Shown here: in pieces, positions 34,075 to 42,280 of the stretch | Layout of the letters: the number at the start of each line of letters is the position of its first letter | Position numbering within the stretch: position 1 is the stretch's first letter | NCBI RefSeq assembly: GCF_900637185.1 | Contig: NZ_LR134352.1 | Span: 6,190,001-6,254,000, forward strand | From: Nocardia asteroides | GTDB taxonomy: Bacteria; Actinomycetota; Actinomycetes; Mycobacteriales; Mycobacteriaceae | DNA length: 64,000 nucleotides | Direction of reading: 5' to 3' | Program-made: the position numbers and the translations under genes | Notes under the pieces: model-generated | Database searches by the model: none | Seen by the model: the letters and a program-made list of their open reading frames with translations, nothing else | Told to the model about the DNA's origin: nothing

Positions 34075-35030
34075 GACTTGCCTCCGATCCGGACCCGCGG
34101 ATCCAGCCAGGCGTGCGCGATGTCGGTCAGCAGCTGGATCACCACGAACACCGCCACCGACAGCAGCAACAGCACCTGCACCAGCGGGTAGTCGCGACGG
34201 CTGATGCCCTGTTCGATGAGCTGGCCGATGCCGGGCCAGACGAAGGCCGCCTCCACCAGCACCGCGCCGCCGAGCAGCTGCCCGGTCTGGATGCCGAGCA
34301 CCGTGAGCATGGTCGGCAGCGCGTTGCGCAGCGCGCCCCTGGTGACGATCTCGCGGTGCGACACCCCGAGCGAACGGGCGGTCAGCACATAGGGTTTGGC
34401 GAGTTCGGTGCGCAGCGCCTCGGTGAGGAACCTGGTCAGCGCGGCGGCCACCGGCAGGGCGAGGCAGATCGCGGGCAGCAGCAGATACTGCACGGCGATG
34501 TCGGGCCGGGCGATGAACCCGTCCGGCGGGACGCCGCCCGCGGGCAGGACCGGAATCGCGACCGCGAACACCAGCACCAGCAGCGGCCCGACGACGAACG
34601 TCGGCAGCGCCACCGCGACCGTATTGGCCGCGGCGACAACGCTGTTCAGCCACCGGCTCGGCCACAGCACCGAGGCCAGCGACACCGCCAGGCTCAGCAG
34701 CACGGCCAGTACCAGCGCGCTCACCGTGAGGACCAGGGTGTTGGTCAGGCCGCGGCCGACCAGATCGGTGATCTGCCCGCCGATGATGTAGGACCGGCCC
34801 AGATCGAGGGTGAACAGGTCACCGAGCCAGCTCACGTACTGCACCGGGATCGACCGGTCCAGGCCCAGCTGGTGGCGGATGGCCGCGATCGACTGCGGGG
34901 TCGCGTCGTTGCCCGCCAGGATCGTGGCCGGATCACCGGGGACCAGCCGCAGCAGCAGGAAGATCAGCACCGAGGCGCCGAACAGCACGAGCAGCGCCGA
35001 CGGCAGGCGGTGCAGCAGATAGCGGGTCAT
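34071..35030 (-). CDS. ABC importer permease (DppB-like)
   Basis: This 319-residue permease has the DppB N-terminus (YLLHRLPSALLVLFGASVLIFLLLRLVPGDPA) and EAA loop (RTELAKPYVLTARSLGVSHREIVTRGALRNALPTM), and ends LLTDIAHAWLDPRVRIG. It has six predicted helices and pairs with the DppC-like permease. ATG 35030 overlaps the substrate-binding protein stop by four bases. Confidence 0.9.
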   Translation of the reverse strand: MTRYLLHRLPSALLVLFGASVLIFLLLRLVPGDPATILAGNDATPQSIAAIRHQLGLDRSIPVQYVSWLGDLFTLDLGRSYIIGGQITDLVGRGLTNTLVLTVSALVLAVLLSLAVSLASVLWPSRWLNSVVAAANTVAVALPTFVVGPLLVLVFAVAIPVLPAGGVPPDGFIARPDIAVQYLLLPAICLALPVAAALTRFLTEALRTELAKPYVLTARSLGVSHREIVTRGALRNALPTMLTVLGIQTGQLLGGAVLVEAAFVWPGIGQLIEQGISRRDYPLVQVLLLLSVAVFVVIQLLTDIAHAWLDPRVRIGGKS

Positions 35031-36604
35031 GACAGGAAGGTGTCGGTCAGCAGGGTCTCCCTGCGCTTGGTCCACCCGAAGCCGTGCACCTTGTTCGAGC
35101 CGGCGAACTGCTGGAACCGCACCCCGATCTCGATCAGGAACAGGCCTTCGAGCAGCTGGTCGCTCACCGCGTGGAAAGCGCGGACCGCGTCGGGGCCGGT
35201 GCCCTGCGGCAGCTGCCAGGCGGCGTCGGCGGCCGCGGTGTAGGCGGGCGACTCGTAGCGGGAGGCGTTGCGGCGGGCGTTGAACGGGTAGGCGCTCACG
35301 GTGAGCGTGGACGGCACGAACTGGGCCCACGAGTGGTCGGTGACCCACAGGCCGCGGAACTGCTGGCCGGTGAGCTGCTTTACGAAGGTGGCGCCGTCGA
35401 CCGGGTCGAGGGTGACCTCGATGCCGATCTCGGCGAGGTTGGCCTGCACGATCTGGGCCAGCTCCTCGTAGCCGGGAGCGAAGGTCAGCGGCAGTTTCGG
35501 CGGTTTGCCCGCCTGGCCGAGCAGGTCCTTGGCCTTGCCGATGTCGCGGCTGTAGCGGGTGTTGCGGGACTGGTCGAACGCGGGCGAGTTCTTCGGCCAC
35601 GGCACATTGAGCGGGTAGCCGGAGCCGCGGAAGACCTCGGCGATGATGCGCTCGCGGTCCAGGGCGTAGGCGATGGCCTGGCGCACCCGTACGTCGGCCA
35701 GGGCGGGCTCGGTGACATTGACACCGACATAGGCCTGCAGTTCGGCGCCGTCCAGATCGTGGACGCGGTAGCCGCCGGACTTGGCCAGGTTCTCGGTGTC
35801 GCGGTAGTTCAGTTCCCTGGCCAGCGCGATCTGGCCGGACTTGAGGGCGTTCAGCAGCGCCTGCGGGTCGGGGATGATCGACACCTCGACCCGGTCCAGA
35901 TACGGCCGGTCCGGCACCCGATAGGCGGGGTTCTTCTCGAACACGAGCTGCGAGTTGGGGATTCGCTGGACGAACTTGAACGGACCGGTGCCGATGTATT
36001 TCTCGCCGCCGCCGAGCTCGCCCGAGGTCTCGCTGTCCAGGATCGGGACGGTGTCGAGCAGGTCGAAGACATTGGACAGCGGGTGGGCGAACTGCAGCAC
36101 GATCCGGGTGGGCGAGACGATGTCGAAGCCGGTCACCGCGGCGGCCGAACTACGCAGCTGGGCGGACCATTTGGCGTCGGCGTAGGTGCGGATCGAGAAC
36201 TCCACGTCCTTGGCGGTGAACGGGCGGCCCGTATGGAAGGTGACGTCGTCGCGCAGGTCCAGGCTCAGCGAGCGGCCGTCGGCGGCAAGCTGCCACGACT
36301 TCGCCAGCAGCGGTTGCGGTTCCAGCTTGTCGTTCGGGTAGCGGATCAGCGATTCGTAGACCAGGCCGATCAGCACCGGGGTGGCGCCGGTATTGGTGAG
36401 CAGGTTCGCCGGGACGAGGTCGTCGCGGATACCCACCTTCAAGGTGCCGCCGCGCACCGGAGTGGCGTCGTCGCCGCCGGCCTTCTGCTCGGAGACGGCC
36501 GAGGTGCAGGCCGCGAGCGCGGCGCCACCGAAGATGGCCGCCGCGGCGATGCCGCCCGCGCGCAGGAAGTTACGGCGGTCGAAGCCGCCGGGGGTAACGC
36601 TCAT
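35027..36604 (-). CDS. ABC importer substrate-binding lipoprotein (family 5)
   Basis: This 525-residue extracytoplasmic solute-binding family 5 protein has twin arginine and lipobox in FDRRNFLRAGG...LAAC, so it is probably Tat-exported and lipidated. Family marks include LVYESLIRYPN, WQLAADGRSLSLDLRDDVTFHTG and the final YAYLFxIEIG-type region. The ligand cannot be read from sequence, but the cysteine-type leader upstream points to a sulfur compound such as a cysteine-containing peptide or glutathione. ATG 36604 follows GAGGAA. First gene of a four-gene operon in which every junction is an ATGA overlap. Confidence 0.9.
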   Translation of the reverse strand: MSVTPGGFDRRNFLRAGGIAAAAIFGGAALAACTSAVSEQKAGGDDATPVRGGTLKVGIRDDLVPANLLTNTGATPVLIGLVYESLIRYPNDKLEPQPLLAKSWQLAADGRSLSLDLRDDVTFHTGRPFTAKDVEFSIRTYADAKWSAQLRSSAAAVTGFDIVSPTRIVLQFAHPLSNVFDLLDTVPILDSETSGELGGGEKYIGTGPFKFVQRIPNSQLVFEKNPAYRVPDRPYLDRVEVSIIPDPQALLNALKSGQIALARELNYRDTENLAKSGGYRVHDLDGAELQAYVGVNVTEPALADVRVRQAIAYALDRERIIAEVFRGSGYPLNVPWPKNSPAFDQSRNTRYSRDIGKAKDLLGQAGKPPKLPLTFAPGYEELAQIVQANLAEIGIEVTLDPVDGATFVKQLTGQQFRGLWVTDHSWAQFVPSTLTVSAYPFNARRNASRYESPAYTAAADAAWQLPQGTGPDAVRAFHAVSDQLLEGLFLIEIGVRFQQFAGSNKVHGFGWTKRRETLLTDTFLS

Positions 36605-36628
36605 CGTGGGATTCCTCGAAGACACGTC

Positions 36629-36723
36629 GGCCCGCGGGAGCGGGCCGGGCGGCGCGCGGGGAGACGGCGCGCCGTGGGTAAGGGACTCATCGGCGTTCGG
36701 CCGCGTCCGTCAGCAGACGGACG
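36629..36723 (-). promoter_or_regulatory. Three hairpins between the Cys leader peptide and the SBP gene (putative attenuator)
   Basis: Going down the minus-strand transcript: an 8-bp stem CGTCCGTC/GACGGACG with loop TGCT begins right after the leader-peptide stop (36723-36704). A 7-bp GGCGCGC/GCGCGCC stem follows (36673-36651). A 7-bp GGCCCGC/GCGGGCC stem (36646-36629) ends about 12 nt before the GAGGAA ribosome site. The arrangement suggests that translation of the leader controls folding and access to the SBP ribosome site or transcription elongation. Confidence 0.55.
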
Positions 36724-36777
36724 TCAGCCACGCGGAACGCGACACGAACAGCAGCAAGAAGGCTGATTCGTGGGCAC
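36724..36777 (-). CDS. Polycysteine leader peptide, 17 residues
   Basis: The GTG at 36777 opens an 18-codon frame translating to MPTNQPSCCCSCRVPRG, with three consecutive cysteine codons (TGC TGC TGT) and a fourth two codons on. It stops at a TGA directly against an 8-bp hairpin. Leaderless polycysteine upstream ORFs that attenuate sulfur genes when cysteine is plentiful are known in mycobacteria, and this has the same design. It is followed ~120 nt later by the ABC importer operon. It is too short for routine gene calling. The cysteine run, placement and predicted leaderless promoter are the evidence. Confidence 0.75.
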   Translation of the reverse strand: MPTNQPSCCCSCRVPRG

Positions 36778-36784
36778 GGCAGTG

Positions 36785-36813
36785 ACGCTAACAAGTTGCG
36801 GCACCGGGGTCAC
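36785..36813 (-). promoter_or_regulatory. Promoter of the leader peptide-ABC importer transcript (leaderless)
   Basis: On the minus strand GTGACC (36813-36808) and TAGCGT (36790-36785) are separated by 17 bp. Seven bases lie between the -10 and the GTG of the leader peptide, so transcription should begin at or next to the start codon. It lies back-to-back with the sulfatase promoter region. Confidence 0.55.
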
Positions 36814-36875
36814 CGATTCCACGCACAGTGCATATAACCCTGGTGACCAGCGGATATGTCACCTTTACTGCGAGC

Positions 36876-39230
36876 ATGCCTGTTCCACCCCACGCTCGCG
36901 GTTACGAATCCTTCGGCGGCACGGCCGGCCGCACCTCCGCCGATTCCACACCCGAGTGGACCTCGCCGCCCGCCGCCCCCGCCGGTGCGCCGAACATCGT
37001 CGTGGTCCTGGTCGACGATATGGGGTACAGCGACATCGGGCCGTTCGGATCCGAGATCGAGACACCGACGCTGGACCGCCTCGCGGCCACCGGGGTCCGG
37101 CTGTCGAACTATCACACGACGCCGCTGTGCTCGCCGTCGCGCGCGGCCCTGCTCACCGGGATCAATTCGCACCGTGCGGGTTTCGGCTTCGTCGCCAATG
37201 CCGATCCCGGCTATCCGGGACTGCGGCTGGAACTGGCCGACGACGTGCTGACGCTGCCGGAGATCCTGCGCGGCAACGGCTACGCCACCTACGCGGTGGG
37301 CAAATGGCATCTCGTGCGTGATGCCACGATGAACCCCTCGGCACACCGGGATTCCTGGCCGACGCAGCGCGGGTTCGACCGCTACTACGGGTCACTGGAA
37401 GGACTGAACTCCTTCTACTACCCGAACCAGCTCGTCTCCGACAGTTCGGTGGTCGACGTCGAGGAGTACCCCGAGGGCTATTACCTCACCGACGATCTCA
37501 CCGACAAGGCGCTGAGCTACATCAAGGACCTGCGCGCCCACGACGCCACCAAGCCGTTCTTCCTGTATTTCGCGCACGTGGCCATGCACGGTCCGCTCCA
37601 GGCCAAGGCCGAGGACCAGGCGAAGTATCGCGGGCGCTACGCCGAGGGCTGGGACGAACTGCGCCGCAAGCGGTTCGCCGAGCAGCTGGCGCAGGGCCTG
37701 TTCCCGCCCGGCACCGAACAGAAGCCGCGCAATACCGAGCCCGGTTACGAAGCCGCGGAATGGGATTCGCTGTCGGCCGAGGAGCAGCGGCGTTACGCCA
37801 AGTACATGGAGGTGTACGCGGGCATGGTCGACAGCATCGACCAGAGCCTGGGCCGCATCGTCGACCTGCTGACCGAGCTCGGCGAGCTGGACAACACCAT
37901 CATCGTGTTCACCTCCGACAACGGCGGCACCGCCGAGGGCGGCCCGGAGGGCACGCGCTCCTACTTCGCCGAGTTCGCCCACATCGACGATCCGGACTGG
38001 ATCGGCGACATCCCGCACGACGAGGACCTGATCGGCACGGCGAAGCTGGGCGTGCACTATCCGCGCGGCTGGGGACAGGCCTCCAACACCCCGTTCCGGT
38101 TCTACAAGGGCCAGACCTTCGCCGGTGGCGTGCGGGTGCCGCTGGTGGTGTCGTGGCCGAAGGGGCTGCCGCGCACCGGTACCGACTCGGGGATCCGGCA
38201 CGAATACGCCTATGTCACCGACTTGGCGCCGACCCTGCTCGAGCTGGCCGGTCTCACCCGGCCGAGCGTACGGAACGGGTTGCCCGCCAAAGAGTTCGAC
38301 GGGGTGTCGGCCGCCGAGCTGCTGCGTGATCCGGCCGCGCCGACCCGGCACACCGAACAGTACTCGGAGATGACCGGGCACCGCGGGTTCTACCGCGACG
38401 GATGGAAGCTGCTGTCACTGTACGAGGCCGGGGCCGACCTGGACGCGCCGCACTGGCAGCTGTTCGACGTGCGCGCCGATCCGACCGAACTGCACGACCT
38501 GTCCGAGCGGTTCCCGGACAAGGCGGCCGAACTGGCCGCGGCCTGGGACGAATCCGCCTGGGCCAATACCGTTTTCCCCTTGCTCAGCCGGGCCGACCTG
38601 TTCCGGCGCCGACCCGAGGAGGCACGGTTCGCCGCCCCGGTCCGGGTGCTGCCCGGTACCCCGACATTGGAGCGCTATCGCTCCCAGCGCCTCATCGCCT
38701 ACCGCGACTTCACCATCACCGTGGAGCTGACCGGCGCGTCCTCCTCACGGCATGGCGCTCGTCCCACCGGAGACGCGGGTTACCGGCCGGGCGAGGAGGG
38801 CGTGCTCGTCGCACACGGTGACCCGCTCGGCGGCTATCTGCTGTACATCGAGAACGGGGCGGTGACGCTCGGCGTGAACAGCTACGGCCGCTACGCCGCG
38901 GTCACGGCGCCGGTGCCCACCGGGACGCGCGAGATCACCGTGCGGGCGGCGATCCGGCCGCGGCTGCGCTGGGACTTCGTGGTCGAGGTCGACGGCAGCG
39001 CGGTCGCCGAGCTGACCGATCAGGTGCAGCTGGTCGGGATGGCGCCGTGGACCGGCATCTCGGTGGGCGTCGACGCGCGCGGTCCGGTGTCGTGGGAGCT
39101 GCGGGAACGGCGTGGGCCGTTCCGCTACACCGGGTCGCTGCGTGCGGTCACGTACACGCCGGGGCCGATCCAGGTTCCGCAGGCCACCATCGACGCGGTG
39201 GAACACGAGGCCGAGTACGTGGCCGAGTGA
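36876..39230 (+). CDS. Arylsulfatase (type I, formylglycine-dependent)
   Basis: This 784-residue sulfatase has metal-binding DD (VVVLVDDMGYSD, residues 47-48), the CSPSR formylglycine signature at 85-89 (C85 is the modified residue), then GKWH and the alkaline-phosphatase-fold core to ~560. A C-terminal beta-rich domain of ~200 residues follows. It has no signal peptide, so it is probably cytosolic and releases sulfate from imported sulfate esters. ATG 36876 is preferred; an in-frame GTG at 36828 would add 16 residues. A possible -10 (TTTACT) seven bases before the ATG would make the message leaderless. It is divergent from the ABC importer and followed by methionine-salvage genes. Confidence 0.92.
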   Translation: MPVPPHARGYESFGGTAGRTSADSTPEWTSPPAAPAGAPNIVVVLVDDMGYSDIGPFGSEIETPTLDRLAATGVRLSNYHTTPLCSPSRAALLTGINSHRAGFGFVANADPGYPGLRLELADDVLTLPEILRGNGYATYAVGKWHLVRDATMNPSAHRDSWPTQRGFDRYYGSLEGLNSFYYPNQLVSDSSVVDVEEYPEGYYLTDDLTDKALSYIKDLRAHDATKPFFLYFAHVAMHGPLQAKAEDQAKYRGRYAEGWDELRRKRFAEQLAQGLFPPGTEQKPRNTEPGYEAAEWDSLSAEEQRRYAKYMEVYAGMVDSIDQSLGRIVDLLTELGELDNTIIVFTSDNGGTAEGGPEGTRSYFAEFAHIDDPDWIGDIPHDEDLIGTAKLGVHYPRGWGQASNTPFRFYKGQTFAGGVRVPLVVSWPKGLPRTGTDSGIRHEYAYVTDLAPTLLELAGLTRPSVRNGLPAKEFDGVSAAELLRDPAAPTRHTEQYSEMTGHRGFYRDGWKLLSLYEAGADLDAPHWQLFDVRADPTELHDLSERFPDKAAELAAAWDESAWANTVFPLLSRADLFRRRPEEARFAAPVRVLPGTPTLERYRSQRLIAYRDFTITVELTGASSSRHGARPTGDAGYRPGEEGVLVAHGDPLGGYLLYIENGAVTLGVNSYGRYAAVTAPVPTGTREITVRAAIRPRLRWDFVVEVDGSAVAELTDQVQLVGMAPWTGISVGVDARGPVSWELRERRGPFRYTGSLRAVTYTPGPIQVPQATIDAVEHEAEYVAE

Positions 39231-39324
39231 CCGGCCACCGCGCCCGCCGAGGCCGGTACCGGCCTGCCCACCCAGTCGGATACCGTTGACCAGGCACGAT
39301 GACCGACAGGCAGTAAGGACACCG

Positions 39325-40986
39325 ATGGACGACAGCTCGCTCACCTGGGACGACGGAGCGCTGCTCACCATCGACCAGCGCGGGCTGCCGCACGAGGTGC
39401 GGGAACTGCGGCTGGGCACGGTCGATCAGATCATCGACGCGATCACCACCCTCGCCATCCGTGGCGCGCCGGCGATCGGCATCGCGGGCGCGTTCGGTGT
39501 GGTGATCGCCACCCGGGCGCACACCACCGACGGCGTGGTGGACGAGGCGGCCGTGCAGGCCGAGGCCGACCGGATCGCGGCGGCCCGGCCCACCGCGGTC
39601 AACCTGGCCTGGGCGGTGGAGCGGGTCCGTACCCGCATCGCCGACGGCGCGGACGCGGTGCTGGCCGAGACCCTGGACCTGCTCGCCGAGGACGGCCGGG
39701 TCAATCTGGCCGCCGCCACCCATGCCGCCGACCTGGTGCAGCGGCTCTGCGGCGAGCGGTCGCTGCGGCTGCTCACGCACTGCAACACCGGTCGGCTGGC
39801 CACCAGCGCGGTCGGCACCGCGATCGGCGCGCTGCGGGTGCTGCACGAGCGCGGCGTGGTCACCGACGTGATCGTCGACGAGACCCGGCCGCTGCTGCAG
39901 GGCGCCCGGCTGACCGCGTGGGAGATGGCCGAGGCGGGGATCCCGCACCGGCTCACCATCGACTCCGCCGCCGCGTGGGCGATGGCCACCGGCCAGGTCG
40001 ACGCGGTGCTGGTCGGCGCGGACCGGATCACCGCCAACGGCGACGTCGCCAACAAGATCGGCACCTTCACCCTGGCCCTGGCCGCGCGCTACCACGGCAT
40101 CCCGTTCATCGTCGTCGCCCCGGAGTCCACCCGCGACACCGCGATGGCGACCGGCGCGCAGATCGTGGTGGAGCAGCGCGCCGCCGGCGAGGTGACCGGG
40201 TTCGGCGGGGTGTCGACCGCGCCGGCCGGTACCGCCGTGTTCAATCCGGCCTTCGACGTGACGCCCGCCGATCTGGTGACGGCGGTGGTCACCGAAAACG
40301 GTGTGGTCTACCGGAATTCGGATCGGTTCGGCGAGCACGATCGGGCGAGCACCGCGACGCAGGGCGCGGCCGTCGCCGAGACCGCGCGTCAGCTGTACGC
40401 GCGCGGCTGGATGCCGGGCACCGCGGGCAATATCTCGGTGCGGATCGGCGACGACGCGCTGATCACCGCCAGCGGCCTGTCCAAAGGCGAACTGAGCGAC
40501 AGCGATACGGTGCTGGTCGCGATCGCCGACACGACCCCGCGCCCGGGCCAGACGCGGAAACCGTCCGCGGAGACCAGCATTCACACCGCCGTCTACCGGA
40601 CCAGGACCGCGGGTGCCGTCGTGCATGTGCACTCCCCGTTCGCGACGGCGCTCGCCACCACGGCCGCGCGGCCCGGCGACACGGTGACACCGCTGCGGAT
40701 CAGCGGCTACGAACTGCTCAAGGGTTTCGGCCTCACCGACCCGGCCACGGTCGAGATCCCGGTGTTCCCCAACTGGCCCGACGTTCCGCGCATCGGCGCC
40801 GACATCGAGCGCTACCTGCGCGAGAACCCTTCCGCCCCACCGATTCTGTTCATCACCGGGCACGGCATCACCACCTGGGGTGACACTCTTGCCCAGGCGC
40901 GTGATCGCGCCGAATGCCTGGAAGCCCTGTGCGAGTTGATCGCACGCACCGGGCGCACCGACGCCACGCCACTCGAGATCGGATAG
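39325..40986 (+). CDS. Fused MtnA-MtnB: methylthioribose-1-phosphate isomerase and methylthioribulose-1-phosphate dehydratase
   Basis: This 553-residue fusion covers two consecutive steps of methionine salvage. Residues 1-335 are MtnA (RGAPAIG, catalytic C153 in LTHCNTG and D232 in VGADRI). Residues ~345-545 are the class II aldolase-like MtnB (GNISVR, ASGLSKG, E416 in SAETSIH, metal ligands H434/H436 in VHVHSPF and H513 in TGHGITTWG). All key residues are present in both halves. The ribosome site TAAGGA precedes ATG 39325. It is followed by mtnD after 3 bp, then mtnC. Confidence 0.93.
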   Translation: MDDSSLTWDDGALLTIDQRGLPHEVRELRLGTVDQIIDAITTLAIRGAPAIGIAGAFGVVIATRAHTTDGVVDEAAVQAEADRIAAARPTAVNLAWAVERVRTRIADGADAVLAETLDLLAEDGRVNLAAATHAADLVQRLCGERSLRLLTHCNTGRLATSAVGTAIGALRVLHERGVVTDVIVDETRPLLQGARLTAWEMAEAGIPHRLTIDSAAAWAMATGQVDAVLVGADRITANGDVANKIGTFTLALAARYHGIPFIVVAPESTRDTAMATGAQIVVEQRAAGEVTGFGGVSTAPAGTAVFNPAFDVTPADLVTAVVTENGVVYRNSDRFGEHDRASTATQGAAVAETARQLYARGWMPGTAGNISVRIGDDALITASGLSKGELSDSDTVLVAIADTTPRPGQTRKPSAETSIHTAVYRTRTAGAVVHVHSPFATALATTAARPGDTVTPLRISGYELLKGFGLTDPATVEIPVFPNWPDVPRIGADIERYLRENPSAPPILFITGHGITTWGDTLAQARDRAECLEALCELIARTGRTDATPLEIG

Positions 40987-40989
40987 AAC

Positions 40990-41565
40990 ATGACCCTGCT
41001 GCAAGTGATGGCCGCCGACAACGCCGCCGACGTGCGGGTGCGCACCACCGACACCGCCGAGATCGGCGCCGTCCTGGCCGAGCACGGCATCGCCTTCTCC
41101 CGCTGGCCGGTGCTCGACGACGCCGTGAGCACCGACTCCGAGACCCTGCTCGCGCACTACGCCCCGCGGATCGGGGAGCTCAACTCCACCGGCCGCTACG
41201 AGCACATCGATGTCGCGCGCATCCACCCCGACGACGACAACCCGGAATGGCCCGCCACGGCGGCGGGCGCGCGCGCCAAATTCCTCGACGAGCACCGCCA
41301 CGCCGAGGACGAGGTGCGCTTCTTCGCCGCCGGTCGCGGCTGCTTCTACCTGCACCTGGGCGATGCCGTGCTGGCCACCGTGTGCGAGGCGGGCGACCTG
41401 CTGTCCGTGCCCGCGGGCACGCTGCACTGGTTCGACATGGGCACCCGCCCCGACTTCATCGCCATCCGCTTCTTCGAGGAGGCCGACGGCTGGATCGGCG
41501 ACTTCACCGGCGACAAGATCAGCGCGGGCTTCCCCACGCTGGACGAACTGCTCACCGCGTCGTGA
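40990..41565 (+). CDS. mtnD: Acireductone dioxygenase
   Basis: This 191-residue cupin has metal ligands H102, H104, E108 (EHRHAEDEVRFF) and H146 (AGTLHWFD). With Fe(II) it makes the keto acid precursor of methionine and formate; with Ni(II) it takes an off-pathway route releasing CO. It acts on the acireductone made by MtnC, encoded next. It starts 3 bp after the mtnA-mtnB fusion gene, and its TGA overlaps the mtnC GTG by four bases, so it is one operon. Confidence 0.95.
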   Translation: MTLLQVMAADNAADVRVRTTDTAEIGAVLAEHGIAFSRWPVLDDAVSTDSETLLAHYAPRIGELNSTGRYEHIDVARIHPDDDNPEWPATAAGARAKFLDEHRHAEDEVRFFAAGRGCFYLHLGDAVLATVCEAGDLLSVPAGTLHWFDMGTRPDFIAIRFFEEADGWIGDFTGDKISAGFPTLDELLTAS

Positions 41566-42254
41566 CCCGCGCCGTCGTCCTCGACATCGAGGGCACCACC
41601 AGCCCCACCGACTCGGTCCGCAACGACCTGTACGGCTACACCGAACAGCGGCTGCCCGGCTGGCTGGCCGAGAACGCCACGGGCGCGGCCGAATCGGTGC
41701 TGACCGCGACCCGCGAACTGGCGGGTGAACCCGACGCGGACACCGATCGGGTCGCCGAGATCCTCACCGGCTGGCTGCATTCCGATGTGAAGGCCGAACC
41801 GCTCAAGGCGGCCCAGGGCGCGATCTGCGCCCAGGGTTTCCGCTCCGGCGCCCTGCACGGCCGCTTCTTCGCCGACGTCGTGCCCGCCCTGTCCGCGTGG
41901 CACGCCGCCGGACTCCCGCTGTACGTGTACTCCTCGGGTTCCGAACGCAACCAACGAGATTGGTTCGCCTTCGCCGAACCCGGCGACCTGTCGGCCCTGA
42001 TCACCGACCACTTCGACCTGGTCAGCGCGGGCCCCAAACGCGAGCCCGCCTCCTACGAACACATCGCCGCCCGCATCGCCGTCCCAGCCGCGAACATCCT
42101 GTTCCTCTCCGACCACCCGGACGAACTCGACGCCGCCGTCACCGCGGGCTGGCAGGTCATCGGCGTGCACCGCGAGGGCGAACCGAATCCGCCGCGCGCG
42201 CCACACCGCTGGGTGGGATCGTTCGCCGAGATCGAGGTCGGGGCGAGCGCCTAG
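41562..42254 (+). CDS. mtnC: 2,3-diketo-5-methylthiopentyl-1-phosphate enolase-phosphatase
   Basis: This 230-residue HAD-superfamily protein has the family motif VLDIEGTTSP (D8, E10) and later YVYSSGSERNQRDWF, GPKREPASY and LFLSDHPDELDAA. It enolises and then dephosphorylates the diketo intermediate to acireductone for MtnD. It starts at GTG 41562 in a GTGA overlap with the mtnD stop. mtnP/mtnN and the final aminotransferase are not in the window. Confidence 0.94.
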   Translation: MTRAVVLDIEGTTSPTDSVRNDLYGYTEQRLPGWLAENATGAAESVLTATRELAGEPDADTDRVAEILTGWLHSDVKAEPLKAAQGAICAQGFRSGALHGRFFADVVPALSAWHAAGLPLYVYSSGSERNQRDWFAFAEPGDLSALITDHFDLVSAGPKREPASYEHIAARIAVPAANILFLSDHPDELDAAVTAGWQVIGVHREGEPNPPRAPHRWVGSFAEIEVGASA

Positions 42255-42280
42255 GCGCCGGACTGGTTAGTCTTCCCGGC

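Noticed and set aside
39299..39316. Five-codon mini-ORF (MTDRQ) just before mtnA-mtnB
   Set aside because: The stop falls in the TAAGGA ribosome site, which could be meaningful, but the frame is too short and its promoter too weak to claim a leader peptide.
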